A DNA stretch of 37,715 nt, taken from NCBI GenBank assembly GCA_903898755.1, contig CAIUGT010000150.1:1-37715 (forward strand). Direction: 5' to 3'. This document shows positions 17,281 through 25,246 of the stretch, piece by piece (the stretch's first letter is position 1; each line of letters starts with the position of its first letter). Position numbers and translations under genes: made by a program. Below the pieces are notes generated by a model. The model did no database searches, was not told the DNA's origin, and saw only the letters and a list, made by a program, of their open reading frames with translations. The DNA is from an uncultured bacterium (lineage in GTDB: Bacteria > Planctomycetota > Phycisphaerae > Phycisphaerales > SM1A02).

Positions 17281-17847
17281 TTACGCCTCCTCAATCTCGG
17301 TGACTTTCTTGGTCACAACTTCTTCCACACGCGTTGTTTGTTTCTTGGTGGCTTCGTCCACATCTTTTTGGGCGCGCTCGGCGGCGTCCTCGGTCAAGCC
17401 AGATTTTTTGTCAGCCAACAACGTGTCAATGCGCTTGTTGGCATCGCGGCGAGCGTTGCGAACGGCAACTTTGGTGTCCTCGGCAAGTTTCTTGGCTTGC
17501 GTTGCAAGTTGCTTGCGCCTGTCCGAACTTGGCGATGGAACAATGATGCGAATTTGAGTGCCTTCGGTTTGCGGATTCAGACCCAAGCCTGACTTCTCAA
17601 TGGCCTTCACGATTTCGGATTTGGCGCCTGGATCAAATGGCTTCACAAGAAGTTGCGTGGGCTCAGGCACGCTAATGGCGGCGAGTTCGCGCAGATCAGT
17701 CATGGAACCGTAGTAGTCCACCTTGATGTATTCCAACATGGCGGTGGTGGCGCGGCCCGTGCGCATGCCACGCAGCTCCTTGCTCAGGTGCTCCACGCTC
17801 TTCTCCATCTGATCTTCACATTCCAGCAAAATGGTGTCTAGGTCCAT
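17281..17847 (-). CDS. frr: Ribosome recycling factor
   Basis: 188-aa RRF, which with EF-G splits post-termination ribosomes. The helical-bundle segments are recognisable (LSKELRGMRTGRATTAMLE at the N-terminus and RRKQLATQAKKLAEDTKVAVRNARRDANK), as is the beta domain around LLVKPFDPGAK. Length and ends match the family. The ATG at 17847 has AAGGAG eight bases upstream. It lies downstream of pyrH, the usual pyrH-frr order, with a 153-bp gap in which I see no gene. Confidence 0.97.
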   Translation of the reverse strand: MDLDTILLECEDQMEKSVEHLSKELRGMRTGRATTAMLEYIKVDYYGSMTDLRELAAISVPEPTQLLVKPFDPGAKSEIVKAIEKSGLGLNPQTEGTQIRIIVPSPSSDRRKQLATQAKKLAEDTKVAVRNARRDANKRIDTLLADKKSGLTEDAAERAQKDVDEATKKQTTRVEEVVTKKVTEIEEA

Positions 17848-18000
17848 GCGATTTCTCCTTCAAGAGTGTGCGAGAATAGCAGGGAAAATGATGGGCGTAG
17901 CCGTTGATTCATGGGTGCGCGCAGTGTTTATCACAAGACGGATTTGCGTCGGTTTGTGGCGCAAAAAAATGCGGCTTCGATTTGCCCGTGCATGCGACGA

Positions 18001-18723
18001 TTAATTGGAAACCAGCGTGCCGATGGACTCGCCACACATGGCGCGCTTGACATTTCCATGTTGATGGAAGTTGAACACGCGCACAGGCAGCGAATGCTCC
18101 ATGCACATGGTCAACGCGGTCAGATCCATGACGGCCAATCGTTTGGCGATCGCCTCGGAGAATTTAATCTCGTTCAATTTGGTCGCGGTTGGATCCTTTT
18201 TTGGATCGGCTGTATAGACGCCGTCGACTTTGGTGGCCTTCAACAACATTTGTGCTTGTAATTCAACGCCGCGCAAACTGGCGCAGGTGTCGGTGGTGAA
18301 GAATGGATTGCCGGTGCCGGCCGCCAAAATAATCACGCGGCCTTTTTCCATGTGGCGCAGCGCGCGCGCACGGATGAAGGGCTCGGCCACGGACTTCACT
18401 TCAAGCGCGGTCATCAGTCGACTGGCCACGCCAGTTCCTTCAAGCGCCTCGCGCAAAGCAAGGCCGTTGATAATTGTTCCCATCATGCCCATGTAGTCGG
18501 CCGTGGCTTGCGCAATGCGACCCTTCTCGGCCAACTTGGCGCCGCGCACAATATTTCCGCCACCCACAACAATGGCCAATTTCAAGCCATTGACCGCGCG
18601 ATAGGCATCGGCAATTTCCGCTGCAATGTGCGCCAATTGCTCTGGCGCAATGCCAAGTTGACCTTCTTGCGCAAAGCTTTCTCCGCTGAGTTTCAATACA
18701 ACGCGTTGATAGTTCTGGCTCAC
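18001..18723 (-). CDS. pyrH: UMP kinase
   Basis: 240-aa hexameric UMP kinase that makes UDP. Its motifs are VVLKLSGESFA at the N-terminus, VVGGGNIVRG for phosphate binding, the family-typical DYMGMMGTIINGLALREAL, and FFTTDTCASLRGVEL in the substrate and nucleotide region, ending near GTLVSN. The GTG start at 18723 is supported by AAGGAG about nine bases upstream. The first 11 leader bases before the start codon, GGAGCCATTTC, are identical to those before argF. It heads the pyrH-frr-nrdR-thrS-infC series; rpsB and tsf, which often precede pyrH, are not here. Confidence 0.97.
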   Translation of the reverse strand: MSQNYQRVVLKLSGESFAQEGQLGIAPEQLAHIAAEIADAYRAVNGLKLAIVVGGGNIVRGAKLAEKGRIAQATADYMGMMGTIINGLALREALEGTGVASRLMTALEVKSVAEPFIRARALRHMEKGRVIILAAGTGNPFFTTDTCASLRGVELQAQMLLKATKVDGVYTADPKKDPTATKLNEIKFSEAIAKRLAVMDLTALTMCMEHSLPVRVFNFHQHGNVKRAMCGESIGTLVSN

Positions 18724-18840
18724 GAAATGGCTCCTTGATTTTTTGTTGAGTGCGGCAAGTTGAAAATATATTTGAGAAGTTCTACTGCGTTTTGCAAGAA
18801 TTGAGGCAACGCGAGTGAACCTGTTTCAGCGTAAGAAAGA

Positions 18841-20046
18841 TCACACATGCGCAAGGGCCTTCTCAAGATCATTGATCAAGTCTTGCTGATGTTCAATGCC
18901 CACGCTCAGGCGCACCAAGTTGTCCGAAATACCAAGCGCCTTTCTGCTTTCGGCGGGAACACTGGCGTGGGTCATGATGGCTGGGTGCTCGATCAAACTT
19001 TCCACGCCGCCCAAACTTTCAGCCAGTGCGAACATGTGCACGTTCTCCAAGAAGCGACGGCTTTCCGCCAAGCCTCCACGGATGAAGATGGTGATCATGC
19101 CACCAAAGGCTGGCTGGCCCGCAAGCTGCATTTGCTTTTTGGCGACGGCGTGTTGCGGGTGTGAGGCAAGACCCGGATACACAACACGCTCGACCTTGGG
19201 GTGCTTCTCAAGCCACTGCGCAATGTGCATGGCGCTTTCGCAATGCCGCTGCATGCGCACAGCTAAAGTCTTCACGCCACGCAGCGCCAAGTAGGCGTCA
19301 AATGGACCCATGACGCCGCCGATGGCGTTCTGTAAAAACCGAAGTTTTTCAGCCAAATCACCACGATTTGTCACCAACGCTCCGCCCACCACATCGCTGT
19401 GGCCGCCCAAGTATTTGGTGACCGAATGCATGACAATGTCAAAACCCATTTCAAGCGGCCGCTGCAACATGGGCGTGGCGAATGTGTTGTCGCACACACT
19501 GATAATGCCGTGCTTCTTGGCAATGGTTGCGATGGCCGCAAGGTCGACCACTTTCAGCGTTGGGTTGGTGGGAGTTTCAACCCAGACCATGCCGGGCTTT
19601 TTCTTTTGTATAGCCGCCTCAAAGAGCGCGGGGTTTGTCAGGTCAACATACACGGGCGCGAGTCCAGCGCTACGCTGGCGAACTTTTGAAAGCAGTCGAT
19701 ACGTTCCGCCGTACACATCGTCCATGCTGACAAGAGTGTCGCCGGTGTCGAGCATTTCCAAGCAAGTGCTAATGGCAGCAAGACCACTGGCAAACGCAAA
19801 GCCGCCGCACGTGCGCTCTTGTTCTTCGGAAAGTCCGCTGGATTCCAAATTGGCGATGGCGCGCTCAAAGGCAAAGCGCGTGGCGTTGTGGCTGCGTGAA
19901 TATTCAAATCCTTTATGGACACCAGGACTCTCTTGAATGAATGTGCTGCTGGTTGCAATCGCAGGCATAACCGCGCCTGTCACAGGGTCCGGGTGTTGAC
20001 CGCCATGAACGCAACGACTTTCTAAATTGAGATGTGGGTGAGCCAT
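18841..20046 (-). CDS. Cystathionine gamma-lyase/gamma-synthase family PLP enzyme
   Basis: 401-aa Cys/Met-metabolism enzyme. The PLP-binding Lys is near residue 211 in HSVTKYLGGHSDVVGG. The substrate region ETPTNPTLKVVDL, the PLP-ring contact DNTFATP and the C-terminal SLGGVESLIEHPAIMTHA match gamma-lyases and gamma-synthases. Beside a cystathionine beta-synthase the likely role is splitting cystathionine to cysteine (reverse transsulfuration). Gamma-synthase activity cannot be excluded, since these enzymes are hard to tell apart by sequence. The start at 20046 lies 25 bp inside the marC gene, so translation is probably coupled. Confidence 0.9.
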   Translation of the reverse strand: MAHPHLNLESRCVHGGQHPDPVTGAVMPAIATSSTFIQESPGVHKGFEYSRSHNATRFAFERAIANLESSGLSEEQERTCGGFAFASGLAAISTCLEMLDTGDTLVSMDDVYGGTYRLLSKVRQRSAGLAPVYVDLTNPALFEAAIQKKKPGMVWVETPTNPTLKVVDLAAIATIAKKHGIISVCDNTFATPMLQRPLEMGFDIVMHSVTKYLGGHSDVVGGALVTNRGDLAEKLRFLQNAIGGVMGPFDAYLALRGVKTLAVRMQRHCESAMHIAQWLEKHPKVERVVYPGLASHPQHAVAKKQMQLAGQPAFGGMITIFIRGGLAESRRFLENVHMFALAESLGGVESLIEHPAIMTHASVPAESRKALGISDNLVRLSVGIEHQQDLINDLEKALAHV

Positions 20047-20735
20047 GGCAAGATGCTAACGGCTGCGGAAATGCTGTCTTTGTGCGGCGCAATGGGTACA
20101 TTCGCAGGGATGCTGGCGATCACGCCTTGAATTCCAACAATGGTCATTTGCGCGGCAATACACACCAAAATAAATCCCATGATGCGGGTGATGGCGTTCG
20201 TGCCCGACTTGCCAAGAACTTTCTGAATGAGCAGCGCTCGATCAAGCACAATCCAAGTGACCAAGCACGCCAAGGCGATCGCAAGTGACGCCGACAAAAG
20301 ATCGATCCAGCGACCATCGCGAAAGTGGCTGCTCTCGGCGATAGCCACGGTCATGGCGCCAGGACCTGCAAGGAGCGGCATGGCGAGTGGAAAGAACGCC
20401 ACGCTGTCGCTTGACGCGGCCTCACGCGTTTCATCTGGATTGGACTTGGTCTCTATTTTGACGGAGATCAAATCCAGACCGATCTTGGCCAAAATTAAAC
20501 CACCACCTACGCGCACCGCCGACACGGTGATTCCAAAGAATGAAAGAATGGAACCGCCAAAGCCAAGGAACATAATCAAAATAAAGAATGCGTACACGCA
20601 ACCAAGCAGCGCGGTGCGTTGACGCAAGGCAGGGGAATCGTTGCACGTGATGGCCAGAAAAATACCAACGGTTCCCAGCGGATCAATCAGCGCGATCAGC
20701 GAAACAAATATGGTCAAAATGCCTGAAATATCCAT
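20022..20735 (-). CDS. MarC-family integral membrane protein
   Basis: 237-aa protein with about six transmembrane segments and the MarC-family landmarks: an N-terminal LIALIDPLGTVGIFLAI, the VRVGGGLILAKIGLDLI helix, FPLAMPLLAGPGAMTVAI, and a C-terminal RIMGFILVCIAAQMTIVGIQGVI. MarC proteins are inner-membrane proteins of uncertain transport role; the early link with multiple antibiotic resistance is not supported. The two conserved (I/L)DP and PL..GPG loops are intact. It sits between two transsulfuration genes, 11 bp after cystathionine beta-synthase and overlapping the following gamma-lyase by 25 bp. This suggests, but does not prove, a role tied to sulfur amino acids. Confidence 0.92.
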   Translation of the reverse strand: MDISGILTIFVSLIALIDPLGTVGIFLAITCNDSPALRQRTALLGCVYAFFILIMFLGFGGSILSFFGITVSAVRVGGGLILAKIGLDLISVKIETKSNPDETREAASSDSVAFFPLAMPLLAGPGAMTVAIAESSHFRDGRWIDLLSASLAIALACLVTWIVLDRALLIQKVLGKSGTNAITRIMGFILVCIAAQMTIVGIQGVIASIPANVPIAPHKDSISAAVSILPWLTHISI

Positions 20736-20746
20736 TGATTTTGAGC

Positions 20747-22153
20747 TTAGAGAAGTTGCTTGCGCAGGTAGTGGATTAAATCAATCCGCGTGATGATGCC
20801 ATAGAAATGATCGTCGTCTGCCACAATGGCCACGCGGTCGGCGCGGAAAATTGGGTGCAGATCGTTCACGCTGGACTTGGGCGAGATGGTCTCCAAGCGA
20901 CTAGTCATGAAATCACTCACTGGCAGTTTGGCAATATTGCCGCCCTTGACCAGCGCCAACAGCACATCGCTTTCATCCAGAATTCCAACCACGCGGTCCG
21001 CCGCGTCAAGCACGACCAACTGGCTCACGTCATACATATGCATTCGCTTGATGGCTTGTTGCACTGGCATCTGCGGACTCAAGACATAATCCTCGCGGTC
21101 CAAGTGGCGCCTGGAAATGAGATCGCGAAGGTCGCCAAACTTTTTGCGCTGAATAAAACCATTGTCGATCATCCATGGATCGGAAAACATTTTGGTGAGA
21201 TATTTTGCGCCCGTGTCGCAGATGAGCGTGACCACGCGCAGGGGCTTGGTTTGCTCGCGGCAAAATTTCAACGTGGCCGCCAGCAATGTTCCAACGCTGG
21301 AACCCGCTAAAACGCCTTCTTTTTTCAGCAATTCCCGCGCGGCGTGGAATGCCTCCGCGTCGCTAATGGCATAGGCCTTGTCAACCAACTTCAAGTCCAA
21401 AATACTAGGAACAAAGTCTTCGCCAATTCCCTCAACCAACCAGGAGCCCGCTTCAACCGTGCGGCCCTCATTGACTAGTGGCTCAAGAATGGAGCCAACT
21501 GGATCCGCCAAAATCATTTGTAATTTTGGATTTTTCGATTTCAAAAATCGACCAACGCCAGAGACCGTTCCACCTGAACCAACGCCCGACACGAACGCGT
21601 CAATGTCGCCGCCCATTTGCTTCCAAATTTCTGGACCAGTGGTCTCTTCATGCGCGCGCGGATTTGCCTCGTTGGCGAATTGGTTCACATAAAAATGTCC
21701 AGGTCGCTCAGCGGCAATGCGCGCGGCAATGTCTTGGTAATACTCGGGGTGACCCTTGGCCACATCGCTGCGAGTCAGAATCACTTCGGCGCCCATGGCT
21801 CGCAAGTGGCTAATTTTTCCGTCGCTCATTTTGTCGGGCACAACTACAACCAGCTTGTATCCCTTTTGTGCCGCCACCAAAGCCAGCGCCAAGCCCGTGT
21901 TGCCCGCGGTGGCTTCAACAAGTGTTCCGCCTGGCTTCAATGCGCCAGATGCCTCGGCTTCTTCAATCATGGTCACGGCAATCCGATCCTTAATGGAGCC
22001 ACCCGGATTCATGTTCTCCATTTTCACAAACAACCGGCAAAGCCCCGTGTCCAAATGCTTCAACTCAAGCATGGGCGTGTTGCCAATCATTTCCAAAATG
22101 CCGCCAAAAACAGGGGCAATCGAACGCTCTGTGATTGTGGAAGTGGACTTCAT
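20747..22153 (-). CDS. cbs: Cystathionine beta-synthase with C-terminal CBS domain pair
   Basis: 468-aa enzyme. Residues 15 to about 330 are a fold-type II PLP domain, with Lys55 in NPGGSIKDRIA and the asparagine loop EATAGNTGLAL. Residues 340-468 hold two CBS domains (VQQAIKRMHMYDVSQLVVLD and a second ending RADRVAIVADDDHFYGIITRIDLIHYLR), which bind adenosyl ligands and can regulate activity. It condenses serine (or acetylserine) with homocysteine to form cystathionine. Bacterial CBS lacks the haem segment of animal enzymes and so does this one. The start is ATG at 22153, 63 bp from the divergent rsmJ. With the downstream gamma-lyase it forms the reverse transsulfuration route. Confidence 0.94.
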   Translation of the reverse strand: MKSTSTITERSIAPVFGGILEMIGNTPMLELKHLDTGLCRLFVKMENMNPGGSIKDRIAVTMIEEAEASGALKPGGTLVEATAGNTGLALALVAAQKGYKLVVVVPDKMSDGKISHLRAMGAEVILTRSDVAKGHPEYYQDIAARIAAERPGHFYVNQFANEANPRAHEETTGPEIWKQMGGDIDAFVSGVGSGGTVSGVGRFLKSKNPKLQMILADPVGSILEPLVNEGRTVEAGSWLVEGIGEDFVPSILDLKLVDKAYAISDAEAFHAARELLKKEGVLAGSSVGTLLAATLKFCREQTKPLRVVTLICDTGAKYLTKMFSDPWMIDNGFIQRKKFGDLRDLISRRHLDREDYVLSPQMPVQQAIKRMHMYDVSQLVVLDAADRVVGILDESDVLLALVKGGNIAKLPVSDFMTSRLETISPKSSVNDLHPIFRADRVAIVADDDHFYGIITRIDLIHYLRKQLL

Positions 22154-22216
22154 ATTTCAAGTGTACCGATTGGCAATGACGCATACCAACATTCAATTCT
22201 TGGTCACAATAGCGCC

Positions 22217-22936
22217 ATGAAGTCGCCGCATAAAGAAACGCAGGCAGGTGTTTGGACCCTTGAAGATTTTCAAGGTCAGCCCGAGTTGCGCCAAGCGGGT
22301 GACAAGCCTGGTACGGGCGTGCGCGCTGAGTGGAAATCTTTGCGGCTACCCGATGGCGCAAACTCGTTGCGCAATCAACCGCTTGGGCGCGCCGTCGGAA
22401 AAGATATTCGAACCGCGGTCGACGCGACCGCCGGTTTGGGTTACGACACCTACGCGTTGGCGCTGCTTGGCATTGAAGTGTTGGCTTTGGAGCGCGATGC
22501 GAATGTGTTCGCGTTGCTTGCGGATGCGTTGGCGCGGATCCAGAGCGATAAAAAATTAACCACCGTCGCTGCGCGCATTCACATTGAGCACGCTAGCGCG
22601 CACGCGCGGTTGCCAACGCTGCGCACAAAAGTTGGATTCACATTGCCGCTTTTTACGGCGCGCGAATTTGTTGCGCCTGATCTGATCTTGCTTGATCCCA
22701 TGTTTGGTGGCGATCGTGGCGCGGCGAAGCCATCCAAAGAAATCCAAGCGCTGACCGCCACGGTTGGTGCGGACGTGGACGCCGACTCGCTTCTTGACAT
22801 GGCCATTGCAGCCGCCACGCAACGCGTGATCGTGAAGCGCGCGCGACTTGCGCCGCCACTTGCTGGCCGTGAACCTGATTGGATAATTAAAGGGAAATTG
22901 CTGCGTTTTGATGTGTATCGCGCCGGCGCCCTTTGA
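22217..22936 (+). CDS. rsmJ: 16S rRNA (guanine1516-N2)-methyltransferase RsmJ
   Basis: About 239-aa SAM-dependent methyltransferase. The SAM-binding motif VDATAGLGYDTYALALLG is followed by ALERD and the catalytic LILLDPMFGG. Near the C-terminus, RVIVKRARLAPPL and the GKLLRFDVY ending are typical of RsmJ. The N-terminal LRNQPLGRAVG is the conserved start of the fold. The start at ATG 22217 is chosen because the longer open frame upstream runs antisense through cystathionine beta-synthase. No Shine-Dalgarno site is visible. RsmJ modifies a guanine next to the rRNA site targeted by RsmE, encoded 21 bp downstream, so the pair is functionally coherent. Confidence 0.85.
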   Translation: MKSPHKETQAGVWTLEDFQGQPELRQAGDKPGTGVRAEWKSLRLPDGANSLRNQPLGRAVGKDIRTAVDATAGLGYDTYALALLGIEVLALERDANVFALLADALARIQSDKKLTTVAARIHIEHASAHARLPTLRTKVGFTLPLFTAREFVAPDLILLDPMFGGDRGAAKPSKEIQALTATVGADVDADSLLDMAIAAATQRVIVKRARLAPPLAGREPDWIIKGKLLRFDVYRAGAL

Positions 22937-22957
22937 AATTCGCCCTACACTTCGTGC

Positions 22958-23686
22958 GTGGCCCATCCGCGATGCATTGTTGAAAAACTTCCCGCCGTTG
23001 GCGACATTGCATGGTTGAGCAAAGATGAGGCCAAGCACGCAATGGGCAGTCGGCGCCTTGAAGCGGGGGACTCGCTTGAGTTGGTTGACGGTCGCGGCGG
23101 CGTGGCGCTGTCCAACATATTGCCAACGCGAAACGCCGCGGGTGAAACTGGGGCCAAAGTTTCCGCTTCTCACATTCAGCCGCGCTTGACGCCGGACATT
23201 CATGTTGCGGCGGCCATTCCCAAAGGCGATCGCTTGGCCACCATGCTTGACATGCTTGGGCAATTGTCCGTCGCGTCATTCACTCCGCTTGATTGCGAAC
23301 GCAGCGTTATTCCAGCCGACCGTTTTGATGGCGCGCGCGCTCACAGAATTTTTGTGGAGGCGCTGAAGCAAAGCCGCGGCGCGTGGACCACGCAAGTCGC
23401 AAGCGCGCACACGCCCAAGTCATGCGTGGAAATGTGCCACGCCAAAAACATCGCCGCCTACATTGCGCATCCCGATGGACAACCAATCGCCAAAATCAAA
23501 ATGGACCAACCCAGCTACATGATGTTGATTGGTCCCGAGGGTGGATTCACCGACGCGGAAATCGCCGCCACAGAAGCCGCGCACGCAATTCGAATTTCAC
23601 TTGGAGCAACAACGCTTCGCATAGAAACTGCGGCCGCAATGGCCGCTGGTTTTGTGCGCTTTTACGCACAAAACCAAGTTGTGTAA
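22958..23686 (+). CDS. rsmE: 16S rRNA (uracil1498-N3)-methyltransferase RsmE
   Basis: 242-aa SPOUT-family methyltransferase that modifies U1498 of the 16S rRNA decoding region. An N-terminal PUA-like beta domain (about 1-75) precedes the knotted SPOUT domain. The signature MMLIGPEGGFTDAEIAATEA and the C-terminal ISLGATTLRIETAAAMAAG are the standard RsmE motifs. The start is GTG at 22958, in good register with the family N-terminus. The TAA stop (23684-23686) directly abuts the 3' end of the convergent tRNA-Ala gene, with no base between, so the two transcripts must overlap or end inside each other. Confidence 0.94.
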   Translation: MAHPRCIVEKLPAVGDIAWLSKDEAKHAMGSRRLEAGDSLELVDGRGGVALSNILPTRNAAGETGAKVSASHIQPRLTPDIHVAAAIPKGDRLATMLDMLGQLSVASFTPLDCERSVIPADRFDGARAHRIFVEALKQSRGAWTTQVASAHTPKSCVEMCHAKNIAAYIAHPDGQPIAKIKMDQPSYMMLIGPEGGFTDAEIAATEAAHAIRISLGATTLRIETAAAMAAGFVRFYAQNQVV

Positions 23687-23759
23687 TGGAGTGCATCGGG
23701 ATCGAACCGATAACCTCCGCCTTGCAAAGGCGGCGCTCTCCCAGTTGAGCTAGCACCCC
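23687..23759 (-). tRNA. tRNA-Ala (anticodon TGC)
   Basis: The - strand folds into a full cloverleaf: a seven-pair acceptor stem GGGGTGC/GCACTCC, a D-arm starting TAGCTCAACTGGGAGAGC, an anticodon stem CGCCT/AGGCG around loop TTTGCAA, and a T-loop GGTTCGATCC. The anticodon TGC reads Ala codons, and the acceptor stem has the G3-U70 pair that identifies tRNA-Ala. The discriminator base is A (23687). The CCA end is not encoded; TTA follows, so CCA must be added enzymatically. It has no tRNA neighbours. Confidence 0.96.
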
Positions 23760-23769
23760 AGTGGGGCAA

Positions 23770-23775
23770 AGTATA
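23770..23775 (-). promoter_or_regulatory. Possible -10 element of tRNA-Ala
   Basis: TATACT on the - strand ends 10 bases before the tRNA 5' end, a spacing suited to a -10 hexamer. No good -35 hexamer is found at 16-18 bases upstream, so the call is weak. The adjacent leader (CCCCA) could pair with the tRNA 5' end (TGGGG). The alternative is co-transcription with the SH3-domain gene whose stop lies 62 bp upstream. Confidence 0.3.
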
Positions 23776-23821
23776 GGGGCAAAAAGTAATTCGTTATGGA
23801 AAGAATTTCTATTTCCCAGAT

Positions 23822-25201
23822 TTATTGAATGGAGCGAACTTGGCCACTTTTTCGCGTGGTCAGAATTTCAACGGCGGTCGGATCAATCACGCTGACTCGC
23901 AACGCCTCGTCGTAACGCTTCTCGCCACGAATACCAACCAGCGTTCCAAGCATGGTCGCAAGTTGAGCAGGATTCTTCGCCGTGACATACGCCACAGTTT
24001 GACCAACGGCTGGATCAACCAAGCGGTAGAGCAGTGGGAGTCGCTTGCCATCATAAATACTGCTGGCGTTGAGAATGCCAACGACGGTGAAGTCGGAGCG
24101 CGCCTCCAAAGCAATCTTGATGGCGCGGACTTGATCGGTGTCGGAATCAATCGCGGAGCGCAGTTCCTTGAGTTGGCGAATGCGTTGCTGCGCCTCGATC
24201 TGCACAATGAGTTGCTTCACACGCGTCTCAACAACATTCTTAATCTCAGCTTCGCATTCAGCGTCATTCATCAGGATCATGTAGCGATCTTTCAAAACTC
24301 CAACTTCGCTTGAAGCCAGTGGCTCCGCTTTCACGGTGACCCAAATCACTTCAAGGTCTTTGAAAGTTTGGCGGCGCTTTTCGGCCGCGATCATTTGCGG
24401 AGTCTTGACTGGTGGTGCAACCACAACAACTTCTACTGCTTTTACCGCAGGTTTTGCAACTTCTGTTGGAGCAGGCGCCACCACTGTTTCGGTGATCACG
24501 GTTTCTTTTTTAGTTTCTTCCGTGATGACTTTGGCTGGCGTTGTGTCGGTGGCTGGAATGGTCTCGCTCACTTCTTTGGTCTTCTCTTCGATCACCGACA
24601 CGGTGTTTGCACCAGTGGTTGGTTTCGCAACAGGAGCGCTCGCTTTGGCCTCCGCCATTTTGGTGGCTTCGCCAGCGCTGGAGCGGCGAATATAATTTCC
24701 GTTGATATAGCCCTTGCAAGTTGCGGGAATGGAAATTTTGTAGACCTTCTCTCGCTCGCCGTTGATGGTGGCGACCACTTTGAGCATTTCACCAGAGTTC
24801 ACTTTGCCAATCGCCTTGAACGAAGCATCAGGGTTTCCATCGGCTCCAATGTTTGGAGCGCGAACTTCGGTCTCCGCGTTCACGGTCAAAGTTTGACCGT
24901 CGGCGGACAGGACCACTTTGTCGTTGGCCAGCACGTATCCATATATGTTCTTGAAGGATGGTCCGCTGGTGCGAACCATGGCCCAGCCAAAACTATCTTC
25001 GATCACTTCAACAACGTCGCCCATGGACAACTTGCCAAATGGATACGTGCTGGTGGCGCTTGGTCCGCAACGGATATACACGTCGTTCGCGGCCACGGTG
25101 CCGCTGTAGGACTTACTCGGCGCGGCCGCAGGTGCTTGCGCCAAAGTGGTGGTGCTGAAAACGGGAAGAACGAGAACGATCAGTAGTAGAGCCAATTTCA
25201 T
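23822..25201 (-). CDS. Secreted SH3-domain protein with long charged linker
   Basis: About 459-aa exported protein. The signal peptide is MKLALLLIVLVLPVFSTTTLAQA. Residues 30-105 resemble a bacterial SH3 domain (NDVYIRCGPSATSTYPFGKLSMGDVVEVIED...GWAMVRTSG), and a second SH3-like segment spans about 110-180. Then comes a Thr/Val/Glu/Lys/Pro-rich linker to about residue 285, and a helical C-terminal region with a coiled-coil-like stretch (VVETRVKQLIVQIEAQQRIRQLKEL). Bacterial SH3 domains often bind peptidoglycan, so a cell-wall role is plausible; nothing shows catalysis. The start may instead be ATG at 25219 (MRRIAHMK), giving a more basic N-region. It diverges from a TolC-family gene, with 45 bp between the start codons. 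Confidence 0.72.
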   Translation of the reverse strand: MKLALLLIVLVLPVFSTTTLAQAPAAAPSKSYSGTVAANDVYIRCGPSATSTYPFGKLSMGDVVEVIEDSFGWAMVRTSGPSFKNIYGYVLANDKVVLSADGQTLTVNAETEVRAPNIGADGNPDASFKAIGKVNSGEMLKVVATINGEREKVYKISIPATCKGYINGNYIRRSSAGEATKMAEAKASAPVAKPTTGANTVSVIEEKTKEVSETIPATDTTPAKVITEETKKETVITETVVAPAPTEVAKPAVKAVEVVVVAPPVKTPQMIAAEKRRQTFKDLEVIWVTVKAEPLASSEVGVLKDRYMILMNDAECEAEIKNVVETRVKQLIVQIEAQQRIRQLKELRSAIDSDTDQVRAIKIALEARSDFTVVGILNASSIYDGKRLPLLYRLVDPAVGQTVAYVTAKNPAQLATMLGTLVGIRGEKRYDEALRVSVIDPTAVEILTTRKSGQVRSIQ

Positions 25202-25246
25202 GTGGGCGATTCTACGCATTTTTGGTTTGTATACAGTGCACGCTTC

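Noticed and set aside
18712-18740. Shared 11-base leader GGAGCCATTTC before pyrH and argF as a common regulatory site
   Set aside because: It contains the ribosome-binding site, is short, and the two genes have no known common control; chance is the simpler explanation.
21617-22216. 200-codon upstream extension of rsmJ
   Set aside because: It lies antisense to the cystathionine beta-synthase gene, lacks homology, and RsmJ similarity begins only after ATG 22217.
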